Source of the DNA: Niastella populi | GTDB taxonomy: Bacteria; Bacteroidota; Bacteroidia; Chitinophagales; Chitinophagaceae | Direction: 5' to 3' | Assembly: GCF_002078015.1 (NCBI RefSeq) | Contig: NZ_LWBP01000200.1 | Location: 25,339-89,338, forward strand | DNA: 64,000 nucleotides | Program-made: the position numbers and the translations under genes | The notes under the pieces: model-generated | Seen by the model: the letters and a program-made list of their open reading frames with translations, nothing else | What the model was told of the DNA's origin: nothing | Databases searched by the model: none | In this document: positions 27,849 through 36,698 of the stretch, one piece after another | How positions within the stretch are numbered: the stretch's first letter is position 1 | Layout of the letters: each line of letters starts with the position of its first letter

Positions 27849-28129
27849 ATTCGTTTTGTTTTTAGATACAAAAATTGTTAATATGAAAGCAAATCGTTTA
27901 AATCTGGAGGCAAGCTGTTGATTAACAAGAGAAGACAAGCAGCGTCGAGTGGGAGGAGTTTTAAGGAACGTTTAATTCCTTCTGCAAATTTATACAAAAA
28001 ACGGGAAAAGGTAACCCGCTGGTATAAATATCGCCCGAAATAATATTTTGGTAATACAATGGGGCATGTAAATGAAGCGGTTACCGTAAACGGCTGTTGG
28101 TCACGTGAACAGCACAACATTAACCGGTA

Positions 28130-28843
28130 TCACCGCCGCAACAACCGGTTCTGTATAAGTTGCTGCAACACCGCCTCCCTTTCGGTTCTGCTGATAGGAA
28201 TATGATGCGTGCCGATGGTTATTTCATTTCCTTCTATGCTTTCCACTTTGTTGGCCGCTACAAGGTAGGATTTATGTGTACGGATAAAACGCGCCGGCGG
28301 TAAATGGGCTTCAATACTATGAAAGGTTAAATAAGTAATGTACTTCTTCGAGGTCGTATACACGGCTACGTAATTCTGTAAGGCCTCCACAAATAAAATA
28401 TCGTCGTACAATACTTTCACCAGTTTGTTGTCGGTCTTTATAAAGAAATGATCCGGTTCTCCTATCGGTGCCGGCCGGGCGATAGCTTCCTGCATGCCGC
28501 GCGCTTTCGATACCGCCTTCCAGAAACGTTCAAATGAAAATGGCTTCAGTAAATAATCGATCGCATTCCATTCAAAACCCTCTACTGCATATTGCGGGTA
28601 GGCTGTGGTAAAGATCACCATCGGCGGATGCGATAACGTTTTCAGGAACTCCATACCGGTCATCTTCGGCATTTGTATATCCAGGAACAACAGGTCGATC
28701 TTTTCGCGCACCAGCATATCGGCCGCCTTTAACGGGTTATCGAACTCCCCGGCCAGTTGCAGAAAGGAAGCATCCTGGATGTATTCCTTCAACCCTTTAC
28801 GGGCTATAGGCTCATCGTCTATGATCACACACCGGAGTATCAT
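28130..28843 (-). CDS. LytTR-type response regulator
   Basis: 237 residues. Receiver domain with DDEP (9-12), phospho-acceptor Asp55 in LLFLDIQMPKMTG and Lys in LLKPFSFERF, followed by a LytTR DNA-binding domain (about 130-230: ILFVEALQNYVAVYT, FIRTHKSYLVAANKV, ITIGTHHIPISRTERE). Start codon overlaps the last 4 bp of the kinase gene, so they are translated together. Confidence 0.96.
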   Translation of the reverse strand: MILRCVIIDDEPIARKGLKEYIQDASFLQLAGEFDNPLKAADMLVREKIDLLFLDIQMPKMTGMEFLKTLSHPPMVIFTTAYPQYAVEGFEWNAIDYLLKPFSFERFWKAVSKARGMQEAIARPAPIGEPDHFFIKTDNKLVKVLYDDILFVEALQNYVAVYTTSKKYITYLTFHSIEAHLPPARFIRTHKSYLVAANKVESIEGNEITIGTHHIPISRTEREAVLQQLIQNRLLRR

Positions 28844-29859
28844 GATAAATGTAAATTGAGTTCAACTTTAAATAGATGCGCATCGTTATGGATCTGTAAA
28901 CTGTGCCTGCCGGGATACAGTAATTCCAGCCTGCGTTTCACATTCGCCAGCCCTATGCCGCCCCTGGGTTCCGTGCTTCGCTGCTGATCGTCTTTCGTAT
29001 TCTCTACAATAAAAGAAAGGGCCCCGTTTTGCCGTTGCAGCTGTACCCTGATAAAGTTTTTTTCATGGCTATAATGGGAGATGTGTTTGAACGCATTCTC
29101 CACAAACGGTATCAGCAGCAATGGCGTTATCCGGAACCCTTTCACCTGCTCCCCTACTTCTATCCCAACTTCGTACTGGTTATCTTTTCGCAGTTCCTGC
29201 AGCCTGATGTAATGGCGCAGGTAAAGCACTTCTTTTTCTATTTCAATGGTCGAACTGTTACAATCATATAACTGGTAACGCAACAGGTCGCTCATTTGCA
29301 ATAAGGTGGTACGGGCTTCCGCGTTCTGCCTATCTATCAAAAAATAGATCGTGTTCAGCGAATTGAACAAAAAATGCGGATTGATCTGTGACTTTAGAAA
29401 ATTCAGTTCCGTTTCTGCCTTTTCTCTGGCCATTTCACCCAGCCGCCGCTGTGCCCGGGCATGGTCGGCCAGTAATTTCATTGCTGCCCCCGTGCTTACC
29501 AGCAAAAAATGCGGGATCACATTATCGTATACGCGCACTTTAAAGCGGTCCCAGATATCGAATGAAATGTTCATTAACCCGGCCTCGATATACATTTTAC
29601 CAATACTGAACGAAAAAACAAGCACGGCGAACAGCAGCGCAAACAGTACGTACCTTTTCTTATACAACAAACGGGGAATGAGCAGGTAATTGGTAACGTA
29701 CACCATCAGTGCCAGGTCGGCCACTTTTATAAAAGTGATGTACCAGCCTTTTCCGGCGGGATAATCCTGGTAACGGAAAAAATGCCATCCAAAGAACAGC
29801 AGTCCCCAGCCAATTAAATGATGCAGGTAATAACGTTGTATAAAACCGGCAGTGCTCAT
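28840..29859 (-). CDS. LytS-like sensor histidine kinase
   Basis: 339 residues. Four membrane helices in the first 130 residues, short helical linker, then the His_kinase domain with phospho-acceptor His162 in SQINPHFLFNSLNT and an atypical ATP-binding domain (LLLIPFVENAFKH N box; GGIGLANVKRRLELLYP G box). Typical partner of LytTR regulators in Bacteroidota. Signal unknown. Confidence 0.95.
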   Translation of the reverse strand: MSTAGFIQRYYLHHLIGWGLLFFGWHFFRYQDYPAGKGWYITFIKVADLALMVYVTNYLLIPRLLYKKRYVLFALLFAVLVFSFSIGKMYIEAGLMNISFDIWDRFKVRVYDNVIPHFLLVSTGAAMKLLADHARAQRRLGEMAREKAETELNFLKSQINPHFLFNSLNTIYFLIDRQNAEARTTLLQMSDLLRYQLYDCNSSTIEIEKEVLYLRHYIRLQELRKDNQYEVGIEVGEQVKGFRITPLLLIPFVENAFKHISHYSHEKNFIRVQLQRQNGALSFIVENTKDDQQRSTEPRGGIGLANVKRRLELLYPGRHSLQIHNDAHLFKVELNLHLS

Positions 29860-29964
29860 ACCTCAAATTAAATATACAAAATTGGCACGGGATAACTATT
29901 TACGCTTACAGTGCCTTTTACTACACGAAATGCAGATTGGGGAATGGAGAACTGCTTTGGGTTC

Positions 29965-30019
29965 CCTTCCTTCAGGAAGGGCCGGGGAAGGCAAAAAAAA
30001 AGAGCTGTAGAAACAGCCC
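29965..30019 (-). terminator. Terminator of yggS, next to a CCTTCCTTCAGGAAGG palindrome
   Basis: Minus strand: GCTGT/ACAGC hairpin (30004-30017) followed by nine T (29993-30001). Just beyond, CCCTTCCTTCAGGAAGGG (29965-29982) followed by CCGGGGAAGG resembles the REP-like element in layout (palindrome around TTCAG then a G-rich tail). Confidence 0.75.
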
Positions 30020-30158
30020 TTTACCATTAATCAATAACCTATGAAAAACACTATTTAATTATGTAAGTCAAAGATAACCAGTAGCGTGCCCGGTTCATAA
30101 TCGTTTCGATGTTTGCATATAATTTCACGATGAATCAGCGCTAAAAACCGATAAGCAA

Positions 30159-30836
30159 TTATTGGCGGGCGCCAAATAAAAGACTGCCGATGCGTACCAT
30201 GGTGCTGCCCTCTTCAATGGCCAGTTTAAAATCACCGCTCATTCCCATCGACAAGGTATTAAATTGGGTATTCCACGGCAAATCGGCACAACCATCGAAC
30301 AGTAATTTCAGGTACTTAAACTCTTTACGCAACTGCTCAACGTCATCAGTGAACGAAGCCATGCCCATTAAGCCAACAACCTCTACGTTCCTGAGCTCGT
30401 TTAAGAGTTTATACTTATGAATAGCGTCCATGGCTTCCATCAGTTCTATCTCGTTAAAACCGAACTTGGTTTCTTCCTGCGCAACATGCACCTGCAACAG
30501 GCATTGGATAACCCGGTCGAATTTGCGGGCCTGTTTATCTATTTCGAGCAATAATTTGTAGCTGTCGACACCATGGATCAAATGCACAAAGGGGGCAATG
30601 TATTTTACCTTGTTCGATTGCAGGTGACCGATAAAATGCCAGCGGATATCGTTGGGGAGCAACAGGTGTTTTTCGGCCAGTTCCTGCACATAGTTCTCAC
30701 CAAAATCCCGTTGTCCGAGGTCGTAGAGTTCCTGTATATCACCGGCCGGTTTGATTTTTGATACCGCCACCAGGGTAACCTGTTGAGCTTGTAATTGTTC
30801 GTTTATTTCAAGGAATGCTTTTGTATTTACCGCCAT
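30159..30836 (-). CDS. yggS: YggS family pyridoxal-phosphate homeostasis protein
   Basis: 225 residues. PLP-binding single-domain TIM barrel that buffers PLP and affects amino-acid metabolism without known catalysis. The PLP lysine is Lys27 in VAVSKIKP; further QRDFGENYVQE, IRWHFIGHLQSNKV, GLMGMASFTD, LSMGMSGDFKLAIEEGSTMVRIG. Complete. A -7 box TACCTTTG (30884-30891) is 48 bp upstream. Confidence 0.95.
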   Translation of the reverse strand: MAVNTKAFLEINEQLQAQQVTLVAVSKIKPAGDIQELYDLGQRDFGENYVQELAEKHLLLPNDIRWHFIGHLQSNKVKYIAPFVHLIHGVDSYKLLLEIDKQARKFDRVIQCLLQVHVAQEETKFGFNEIELMEAMDAIHKYKLLNELRNVEVVGLMGMASFTDDVEQLRKEFKYLKLLFDGCADLPWNTQFNTLSMGMSGDFKLAIEEGSTMVRIGSLLFGARQ

Positions 30837-30883
30837 CAGATATTCTATTTAATCTGTTATACAAACAAAATTTTATGCCGCGG

Positions 30884-30891
30884 CAAAGGTA
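30884..30891 (-). promoter_or_regulatory. -7 box of yggS
   Basis: Minus-strand TACCTTTG, same sequence as before queD (42174-42181). No -33 TTG. Confidence 0.45.
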
Positions 30892-30950
30892 ATGGGAATA
30901 GAAAATTAGTAGTTAAATAATTAACTACTAACCGAAGCCCCAATGTATTC

Positions 30951-31010
30951 CAATTAGCACAACTTGTCCTGCTCTGCGGGATTAGCAAATTAGCTAATCA
31001 GCACATTATT
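30951..31010 (-). repeat. Octamer array with hairpin element copy 6
   Basis: Read on the minus strand: TAATGTGCTGATTAGCTAATTTGC, then TCCCGC-AGA-GCAGGACAAG, then TTGTGCTAATTG. The array begins at the acyl-CoA dehydrogenase stop codon. Confidence 0.88.
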
Positions 31011-32160
31011 TCAGTATCGATCTGCTGATAACGATCCGCTGCACTTCGCTGGTTCCTTCATAGATCTGGGTGATCTTGGCATCGCGCATAAGGCGTTCAA
31101 CATGGTATTCCTTAACATAACCATAACCGCCATGCACCTGTACCGCTTCCACGGTAACCCACATGGCCGCTTCGCTGGCAAACACTTTGGCCATTGAAGA
31201 ACTTAACGTATAATCGAGGTGTTGATCTTTTTCCCAGGCAGCTTTCAAACACAACAACCGGGCGCATTCAATCTTTGTTGCCATATCGGCCAGTTTGAAC
31301 TGAATGGCCTGGTGATGCATGATCTCTTTGCCAAATGCCTTTCTTTCTTTTGAATACTTCAACGACAGTTCATAGGCGCCGCTGGCAATGCCCAACGCCT
31401 GCGAAGCAATGCCTATGCGTCCGCCGGCGAGGGTCTTCATCGCAAATGTAAACCCAAACCCGTCGCCGCCTATGCGGTTCTCTTTTGGCACTTTTACATC
31501 GGTAAACGTTATGCTGTGCGTATCGCTGCCGCGAATGCCCAGTTTATTTTCCTTGGCGCCAACGGTTACACCGGGCCAGTTCTTTTCTACAATAAATACA
31601 TTGATGCCTTTGCTTCCTTTTTCCACATCCGACTGTGCCATCACCAGGTATACACTGGCCGACGATCCGTTGGTGATCCAGTTCTTGGTGCCGTTCAAAA
31701 TATAATGATCGCCTTTATCTTCTGCAAAAGTGCGTTGTGAGGTGGCATCACTCCCCGCTTCGGGTTCGCTCAACAGGAAGGCGCCGATATGCAGTTCTCC
31801 ATCTTTACGGCCCTGCGCCAGGTTCACGAGGTATTTTTGTTTTTGTTCTTCCGAACCGAATTTTTCAAGCCCCCAGCAAACAAGGCTGTTGTTCACACTC
31901 ATGCATACGCTTACACTGGCATCCACCTTACTGATCTCTTCCATGGCCAGCACATAGCTGATGGTGTCCATACCGGCGCCGCCGTAATCCGGACTTACCA
32001 TCATACCCATAAAACCAAGTTCCGCCAGCTTCAATACCTGCTCACGGGGAAATTTCTGCTGTTCATCACGTTCTATAACCCCCGGGAGGCACTCGTTCTG
32101 GGCGAAATCGCGGGCAGCTTTCTGGATCATCAAATGTTCTTCAGTAAGTTGGAATTGCAT
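31006..32160 (-). CDS. Acyl-CoA dehydrogenase
   Basis: 384 residues. FAD enzyme that makes trans-2-enoyl-CoA from acyl-CoA, feeding electrons to ETF. Segments: GFMGMMVSPDYGGAGMDT, LSEPEAGSDAT (FAD contact), ITNGSSASVYLVMAQ, ALGIASGAYELSLKYSKERKAFGK, QVHGGYGYVKEYHVERLMRDAKI and the catalytic Glu368 in IYEGTSEVQR. The position of the base and the size fit short- or branched-chain types. It could serve branched amino-acid breakdown together with the mutase 9 kb away, an inference. Confidence 0.94.
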   Translation of the reverse strand: MQFQLTEEHLMIQKAARDFAQNECLPGVIERDEQQKFPREQVLKLAELGFMGMMVSPDYGGAGMDTISYVLAMEEISKVDASVSVCMSVNNSLVCWGLEKFGSEEQKQKYLVNLAQGRKDGELHIGAFLLSEPEAGSDATSQRTFAEDKGDHYILNGTKNWITNGSSASVYLVMAQSDVEKGSKGINVFIVEKNWPGVTVGAKENKLGIRGSDTHSITFTDVKVPKENRIGGDGFGFTFAMKTLAGGRIGIASQALGIASGAYELSLKYSKERKAFGKEIMHHQAIQFKLADMATKIECARLLCLKAAWEKDQHLDYTLSSSMAKVFASEAAMWVTVEAVQVHGGYGYVKEYHVERLMRDAKITQIYEGTSEVQRIVISRSILK

Positions 32161-32323
32161 ATCACGAATTTAATAATTGGCCGCAAGATAACAGAATTCA
32201 TTACAAAACTAACACTCGTTCGTATTATTTTTATGCTTTTCCAACAAAAAAGGCGCGCCCTCCGCCACCCGGTTGCTACCAGACGGCGAACGACCCGCCT
32301 CCCTGAGATCCTCTCATATGAGG

Positions 32324-33040
32324 TTACTGCATCATTTTCACAATGCGGGGAAACAAAAGATTATTCTCCAAATGTATATGGCGGTGCAGGTCTTCCTCAA
32401 ACGACTTCAGTTCGGCCAGGCTGATGCGGAAAGTAGCACAGGCATCGGCCGGCGGGGTGTAATCATTCGTCAACCGGCGGATCTGCGCCAGCAGTTCACC
32501 CGCCTCCTCATGCTCCGTTTCCATCATATGTATAGGGCTGTTTATATAACCTGTATTCAATGCCGGCTGGTTATTTTTCTGCTCCAGCGCTTTTTCTACT
32601 TCTTTTATCCGGGGAAACAGCACCATTTCTTCCTTTTGCATGTGCGCGTCCAGTTCCGTTTGCAGGGTACTGAACAAATTAAACACCTGTTGCATATAAG
32701 AAAAACGGTCGCCATGTTTGGCAGCCACCCGGTTCAAATGTTCATAAATGACCGGCATGGCATGTTTAACGTATATATGGTGTTTCAAAACGATATAATC
32801 GGAAAGCTGAGAAACCGACATGGTTGCCAGTAACTGGTCTTCTACCCCACTACCCGGTTCAAATACCTGTTGCAATTCTTCCAGTATTGGCTCTACGGGA
32901 ATGTTCTTTTCTGCACATGCATCCTGCAGGGTACGTTTTCCTTTACAGCAAAAATCGAGATGATATTTTTCAAATACAGCCGCCGCCTGGTGTCTGTCGG
33001 AAACGATCGCCGCTAACGTATGATTTTTATATTCCAGCAT
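32324..33040 (-). CDS. ric: Iron-sulfur cluster repair di-iron protein Ric (ScdA/YtfE type)
   Basis: 238 residues from ATG 33038-33040; the frame is open upstream to 33106 but the conserved start is MLEYKNHTLAAIVSDRH. N-terminal ScdA_N domain with YHLDFCCKGKRTLQDAC (about 25-40), then a hemerythrin-like four-helix bundle with di-iron ligands in LKHHIYVKHAMPVIYEHL, QKEEMVLFP, METEHEEAGELL and DLHRHIHLENNLLFPRI. Such proteins repair clusters damaged by nitric oxide or peroxide. A palindrome TATGA-N6-TCATA lies 45 bp upstream and could bind a Crp/Fnr-type NO sensor. Confidence 0.94.
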   Translation of the reverse strand: MLEYKNHTLAAIVSDRHQAAAVFEKYHLDFCCKGKRTLQDACAEKNIPVEPILEELQQVFEPGSGVEDQLLATMSVSQLSDYIVLKHHIYVKHAMPVIYEHLNRVAAKHGDRFSYMQQVFNLFSTLQTELDAHMQKEEMVLFPRIKEVEKALEQKNNQPALNTGYINSPIHMMETEHEEAGELLAQIRRLTNDYTPPADACATFRISLAELKSFEEDLHRHIHLENNLLFPRIVKMMQ

Positions 33041-33084
33041 GATATATATTTTTTGTAAAATTCCATCATGCCGGGCCGACGGGT

Positions 33085-33100
33085 TATGACTTCGATCATA
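33085..33100 (-). promoter_or_regulatory. Candidate Crp/Fnr-type operator upstream of ric
   Basis: TATGACTTCGATCATA: half-sites TATGA and TCATA spaced by six bases, which also fits the wider TGA-N8-TCA form. Position and the function of ric suggest nitrosative-stress control. The inner bases are not fully symmetric. Confidence 0.5.
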
Positions 33101-33112
33101 GTTCAATAAAAT

Positions 33113-33243
33113 ATCGAATATGCAACGCTAAATGTTGAATGACGAAGTAAACAGCGATAGTATGAGATTTAATCAAAAAATAGTTCGCGAACATTTTCTT
33201 TCCTTCAACGTTCAACATTGGAAATTCGACATTCATCATTCCC
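33113..33243. repeat. Inverted GAATGTT/TTCAACA heptamer arrays
   Basis: GAATATG, AAATGTT, GAATGAC, GAAG words at 33115-33142; TTCAACG, TTCAACA, TTCGACA, TTCATCA at 33208-33240 in 7-bp register, reverse complement of the first family. Confidence 0.65.
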
Positions 33244-33271
33244 CGTGCAAAGCCTGTTAAACCGGATTCGT

Positions 33272-33279
33272 TATATTTG
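33272..33279 (+). promoter_or_regulatory. -7 box of the deiminase operon
   Basis: TATATTTG, 40 bp before the ATG at 33319. No -33 TTG at the expected distance. Confidence 0.45.
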
Positions 33280-33318
33280 AACCAACATGATTATTAGAAA
33301 ATAAACCGATAAAAACTT

Positions 33319-34770
33319 ATGTCCCGTAAAGACAAAAAAATAGTTCAGGTAACCTCTGAAGTTGGCCGGTTACGACGATTGTTGGTGCATAGCCCGGATA
33401 GTGGTTTGGGTAAGGTGGTTCCTTCGAAAGCGCAGGACTGGTTGTTTGAAGACATTGTGCACCTCGAAACCATGCGGAAGAAAGAATATGATCATTACAC
33501 AAAAATACTCCTGTACTTTTTAGACCCCGAAAAGATAAGGGGCCGTTTGCACCAGATAGACGCACCGGAAAGCAACCGCGATTTTTACAAACCCGAAAAA
33601 AAGGATTTCTATAAATCGGATAAAGTAGTTGAACTGGAATGGCTGCTGGCCGATATACTGGAAGACCAGGAAATAAAACTAAAGCTCATTGCATCGGTTT
33701 GCGCGGTGGAGGGTTGTTCCTATGCCACCCAGAACGAGTTACTGGCGCTTTCACCGGTCAAGTTATCAAAGGTCATCATCAGCGGCACTATCGAAGACGA
33801 CCGGCTGATCTTTCCGCCCATTCCCAATTTTATTTTCACCCGCGATATCGGCATTGTTATCAATGAATATGTATTGCTGAACAAACCAGCCAAAACCGCG
33901 CGCCTTCGGGAAGCCCTGCTGGCCAAATACATTTTCTTCAACCATCCCTTATTTGAAGCATACCACGATAACATCCTTGAAATACCCGATACGGCCCATC
34001 ACTTTCTGTTACCACGCGACGGCGATGAAAAAAAGGTGACGCTCGAGGGCGGCGATGTAATGGTCGTACACAAGGATCACTTACTGATCGGCATAAGCGA
34101 ACGCACTACTATGGAAGCCGCCCGTCAGGTAGTGAATATGCTGTTTGCAAAGAACATCGTTAAAAAGATAACGGTGATCAAAATTCCCCGCCGGCGCGAT
34201 TACATGCATATCGATACCATCTTCACACAGGTAAAACGCAACGTATGGGTAATGCTGGGCGCGTTCAGTAAAAAAGTAATGAAACACGAAGGCGCCGATC
34301 CGGTTGAACGAATACTGGAAGGCCCGAAAAAAGAAGATAAGATCAAGATCATCCAGTTCAGAAAAAAAGATCCCGAGAACCCGGTGTTCTTCGATAACCT
34401 TGAAGAGCTGCTTACAGATATCAGCCAGAACGATCTTGAATGCAATCAGAAAGTAAGGTTCATTTATAGTGGTAATAACAAATTCCCCTTCGATACCCGC
34501 GAACAATGGACAGATAGCTGTAACCTGCTGGCATTAAAAGAAGGGGTTGTGCTGGGTTATGACCGCAACGACAAAACGGTGGAAGCATTTCGGGAAGCCG
34601 GTTTTAGTGTGGTACATGTAAAAGATCTGCTCGATCAGTTTGAAAAGGAAGAAACGACGCCCGATGAATTGGAAAACACGCTTATCCTGATCCCTTCTGC
34701 GGAATTGTCGCGCGCCCGCGGCGGTTTTCATTGTATGAGCATGCCGTTATTACGGGAGGATATCGATTAA
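33319..34770 (+). CDS. Arginine deiminase-like protein (extended form)
   Basis: 483 residues, about 70 longer than classical ArcA. Pentein-fold guanidine hydrolase converting arginine to citrulline and ammonia. Catalytic set visible: FTRDIG (Asp), VTLEGGDVMV (substrate Glu/Asp), YMHIDTIFT (His) and Cys472 in GGFHCMSMPL. N-terminal RRLLVHSPDSG is also typical. Extra segments around residues 95-130 and 320-375 (GPKKEDKIKIIQFRKK) mark a subfamily found in Bacteroidota. The next gene starts 13 bp after the stop, so an operon with ctlX-like gene. No carbamate kinase or ornithine carbamoyltransferase nearby. Confidence 0.88.
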   Translation: MSRKDKKIVQVTSEVGRLRRLLVHSPDSGLGKVVPSKAQDWLFEDIVHLETMRKKEYDHYTKILLYFLDPEKIRGRLHQIDAPESNRDFYKPEKKDFYKSDKVVELEWLLADILEDQEIKLKLIASVCAVEGCSYATQNELLALSPVKLSKVIISGTIEDDRLIFPPIPNFIFTRDIGIVINEYVLLNKPAKTARLREALLAKYIFFNHPLFEAYHDNILEIPDTAHHFLLPRDGDEKKVTLEGGDVMVVHKDHLLIGISERTTMEAARQVVNMLFAKNIVKKITVIKIPRRRDYMHIDTIFTQVKRNVWVMLGAFSKKVMKHEGADPVERILEGPKKEDKIKIIQFRKKDPENPVFFDNLEELLTDISQNDLECNQKVRFIYSGNNKFPFDTREQWTDSCNLLALKEGVVLGYDRNDKTVEAFREAGFSVVHVKDLLDQFEKEETTPDELENTLILIPSAELSRARGGFHCMSMPLLREDID

Positions 34771-34783
34771 ACGTATTTAAGTT

Positions 34784-35698
34784 ATGCAAACAACATCGCA
34801 CATCTTGATGATAAGGCCGGTTAATTTTGGCTTCAATGCCCAAACGGCCGTGAACAATGCATTCCAGGTGGCCGGCGCCGACGCGGATGCCCAGGAAAAA
34901 GCACAGGCAGAGTTTGATGATTTCGTAACACTGCTGCGTTCGAACGATATCGGGGTAACAGTGATCGACGATACGCCTGAGCCGCATACACCCGATTCCA
35001 TTTTTCCCAATAACTGGATCTCGTTCCATGACCCCGGCACTATTTGCCTGTATCCCATGTTTGCCGGCAACCGGCGGCAGGAGCGCAAACCATCAGTGAT
35101 CGGGCAACTGAAAAAAACATTCACCATCGACAACACGTATGATCTTACTTCATACGAAAACGACCAGTTGTTTCTGGAAGGTACGGGCAGCATGGTGCTC
35201 GACCGTGATCATAAAATTGCCTACGCCTGCCTTTCGCCCCGCACACATCAAACAGTACTTGATGATTTCTGCCGGCAGATGGGTTACCGGCCGGTATTGT
35301 TTACCGCAACAGATGGCGCAGGTAAAGCCATATATCATACCAATGTGATGATGTGTGTGGCCGACAGGTATGTGGTTGTTTGCCTTGAATCACTGCCCAA
35401 TCATGCAGAATATCAGATGATACAGGAAATGATCGGTAAAACCGGTAAGGAAATGGTGACCATCAGCTTTGAACAAATGAACCATTTTGCCGGCAACATG
35501 TTGCAGGTGCAAAATAAGCAGGGTGAAAAACTGCTTGTTATGTCAACCCGGGCATATCGATCGTTACAACCAGATCAGGTAAAGAAGCTGGAAGGTTATA
35601 ACCGTATACTGCATGCGCCGCTTACAACCATTGAAACAAACGGCGGCGGCAGCGCGAGGTGTATGATGGCGGAAGTTTTTTTGAATGTGCAAATGTGA
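34784..35698 (+). CDS. ctlX: CtlX-like amidinotransferase-fold hydrolase (citrulline or dimethylarginine type)
   Basis: 304 residues. Second pentein-fold protein of the operon: MIRPVNFGFNAQTAVNN, DSIFPNNWISFH (substrate loop), GTGSMVLDRDHKIAYACLSPR, IYHTNVMMCVADRYVVV (catalytic His) and GGGSARCMMAEVFL (catalytic Cys). The family is annotated as citrulline utilisation hydrolase CtlX, proposed to split citrulline; other pentein hydrolases act on methylated arginine. Together with the deiminase it could take arginine to ornithine without carbamoyl phosphate. The last codons (NVQM stop) come from an octamer array. Confidence 0.85.
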   Translation: MQTTSHILMIRPVNFGFNAQTAVNNAFQVAGADADAQEKAQAEFDDFVTLLRSNDIGVTVIDDTPEPHTPDSIFPNNWISFHDPGTICLYPMFAGNRRQERKPSVIGQLKKTFTIDNTYDLTSYENDQLFLEGTGSMVLDRDHKIAYACLSPRTHQTVLDDFCRQMGYRPVLFTATDGAGKAIYHTNVMMCVADRYVVVCLESLPNHAEYQMIQEMIGKTGKEMVTISFEQMNHFAGNMLQVQNKQGEKLLVMSTRAYRSLQPDQVKKLEGYNRILHAPLTTIETNGGGSARCMMAEVFLNVQM

Positions 35699-35822
35699 AA
35701 ATTCGAAAATGTGAAAGTGAAATACAGCTCACGTGAGTGCTTCGCGTGAGCTTTTTTATTACAGATGCTGCCTGTTCTGTATTTCATTTGCACATTTGCA
35801 TATTTGCTAATTTTCACATTAA
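35680..35822. repeat. Inverted octamer arrays around a terminator
   Basis: TGTGCAAA/TGTGAAAA/TTCGAAAA/TGTGAAAG on the plus strand (35688-35718), GAAATACAG link, terminator hairpin, then CTGTATTTC and the reverse words CATTTGCACATTTGC/ATTTGCTAATTTTCACATT (35778-35821). Both convergent genes end inside the arms (ctlX and rmlD-like). Confidence 0.9.
35726..35757 (+). terminator. Rho-independent terminator of the deiminase operon
   Basis: Stem AGCTCACG/CGTGAGCT with an 11-base loop and six T. On the minus strand the stem is flanked by ATTTC, so it is mainly a plus-strand signal. Confidence 0.82.
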
Positions 35823-36698
35823 TTCCAGTCCTTCATCAAAACTCATTGGCTCAAACCCCAACTCCTTTCTTGCTTTCTCAATAATGAACCCCGTCTTCAA
35901 CGGGCGGCGGCCGGGTTGTTTAAATGTAGCGGCATCAACCTTTACAATTTTACCGGCATCCAGGTTGAACTTAGCGGCGGTTTTAAGCGCTATGTCGTAG
36001 GGGGTAAGCCAATCTTTTCCCGAGATATGATATATACCGGTAGCTTTCTTTTCAATGATCAGTAAGATCCCTTTTGCCAGGTCTTCAACATATGTTGGTG
36101 TGCGCAGCTGATCACTCACTACCTTAATGGTTTTACCCTGTTCGAGGTTTTCCCTCACCCAGCTAACGATATTACTACGGGTGCCCTGTAATAAATTTCC
36201 ATACACCAAACAGGTGCGAACGATAGCGAATGGTATGGTGCTGGTTTGCACCATACTTTCAGCCTGTAGTTTGGTAAACCCATATAAACTGATTGGTTTT
36301 GTATCATCTTCTTCGGCATAATTTCCCTGCTCGCCATCAAACACAAAATCAGTTGAAATATAAATGAAATGACTGCTAAAAGTTTCAGCATCTGTAAGTA
36401 CCTGTGATGTGCCCTGTACATTGATGCGTTCACAATGCTGCGGGCGCAATTCGCAATCATCAACCTGCGTCATGGCCGCAGCGTGAACCACTATATCGGG
36501 TTTTTCATTACTCATAACCGCGAACGTTTCCAAAGAATTTGTAATATCCATTTCGCGATAAGTATAATTAGCCGATGGTTGAAACGGCAATCGTGATTCG
36601 CCGCGGCTGGTGGCTACTACTTCATAATTCCTGTCGAGTAACAATTTGATCATATGCTGCCCCAACAATCCATTTGCACCGGTTATAAGTACTTTCAT
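35814..36698 (-). CDS. RmlD-type extended SDR (dTDP-4-dehydrorhamnose reductase family)
   Basis: 294 residues from ATG 36696-36698 (the open frame extends to 36758 but the Rossmann start MKVLITGANGLLGQHMI begins here). NAD(P)-binding GANGLLG, VVHAAAMTQVDDCE, YISTDFVFDG, catalytic YGFTK (SLYGFTKLQAE), and RTCLVYG. RmlD family members reduce dTDP-4-dehydrorhamnose or serve as MAT2B-like scaffolds; it is not among other rhamnose genes here, so the substrate is open. The stop is ATG TGA in the octamer array. Confidence 0.88.
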   Translation of the reverse strand: MKVLITGANGLLGQHMIKLLLDRNYEVVATSRGESRLPFQPSANYTYREMDITNSLETFAVMSNEKPDIVVHAAAMTQVDDCELRPQHCERINVQGTSQVLTDAETFSSHFIYISTDFVFDGEQGNYAEEDDTKPISLYGFTKLQAESMVQTSTIPFAIVRTCLVYGNLLQGTRSNIVSWVRENLEQGKTIKVVSDQLRTPTYVEDLAKGILLIIEKKATGIYHISGKDWLTPYDIALKTAAKFNLDAGKIVKVDAATFKQPGRRPLKTGFIIEKARKELGFEPMSFDEGLELM

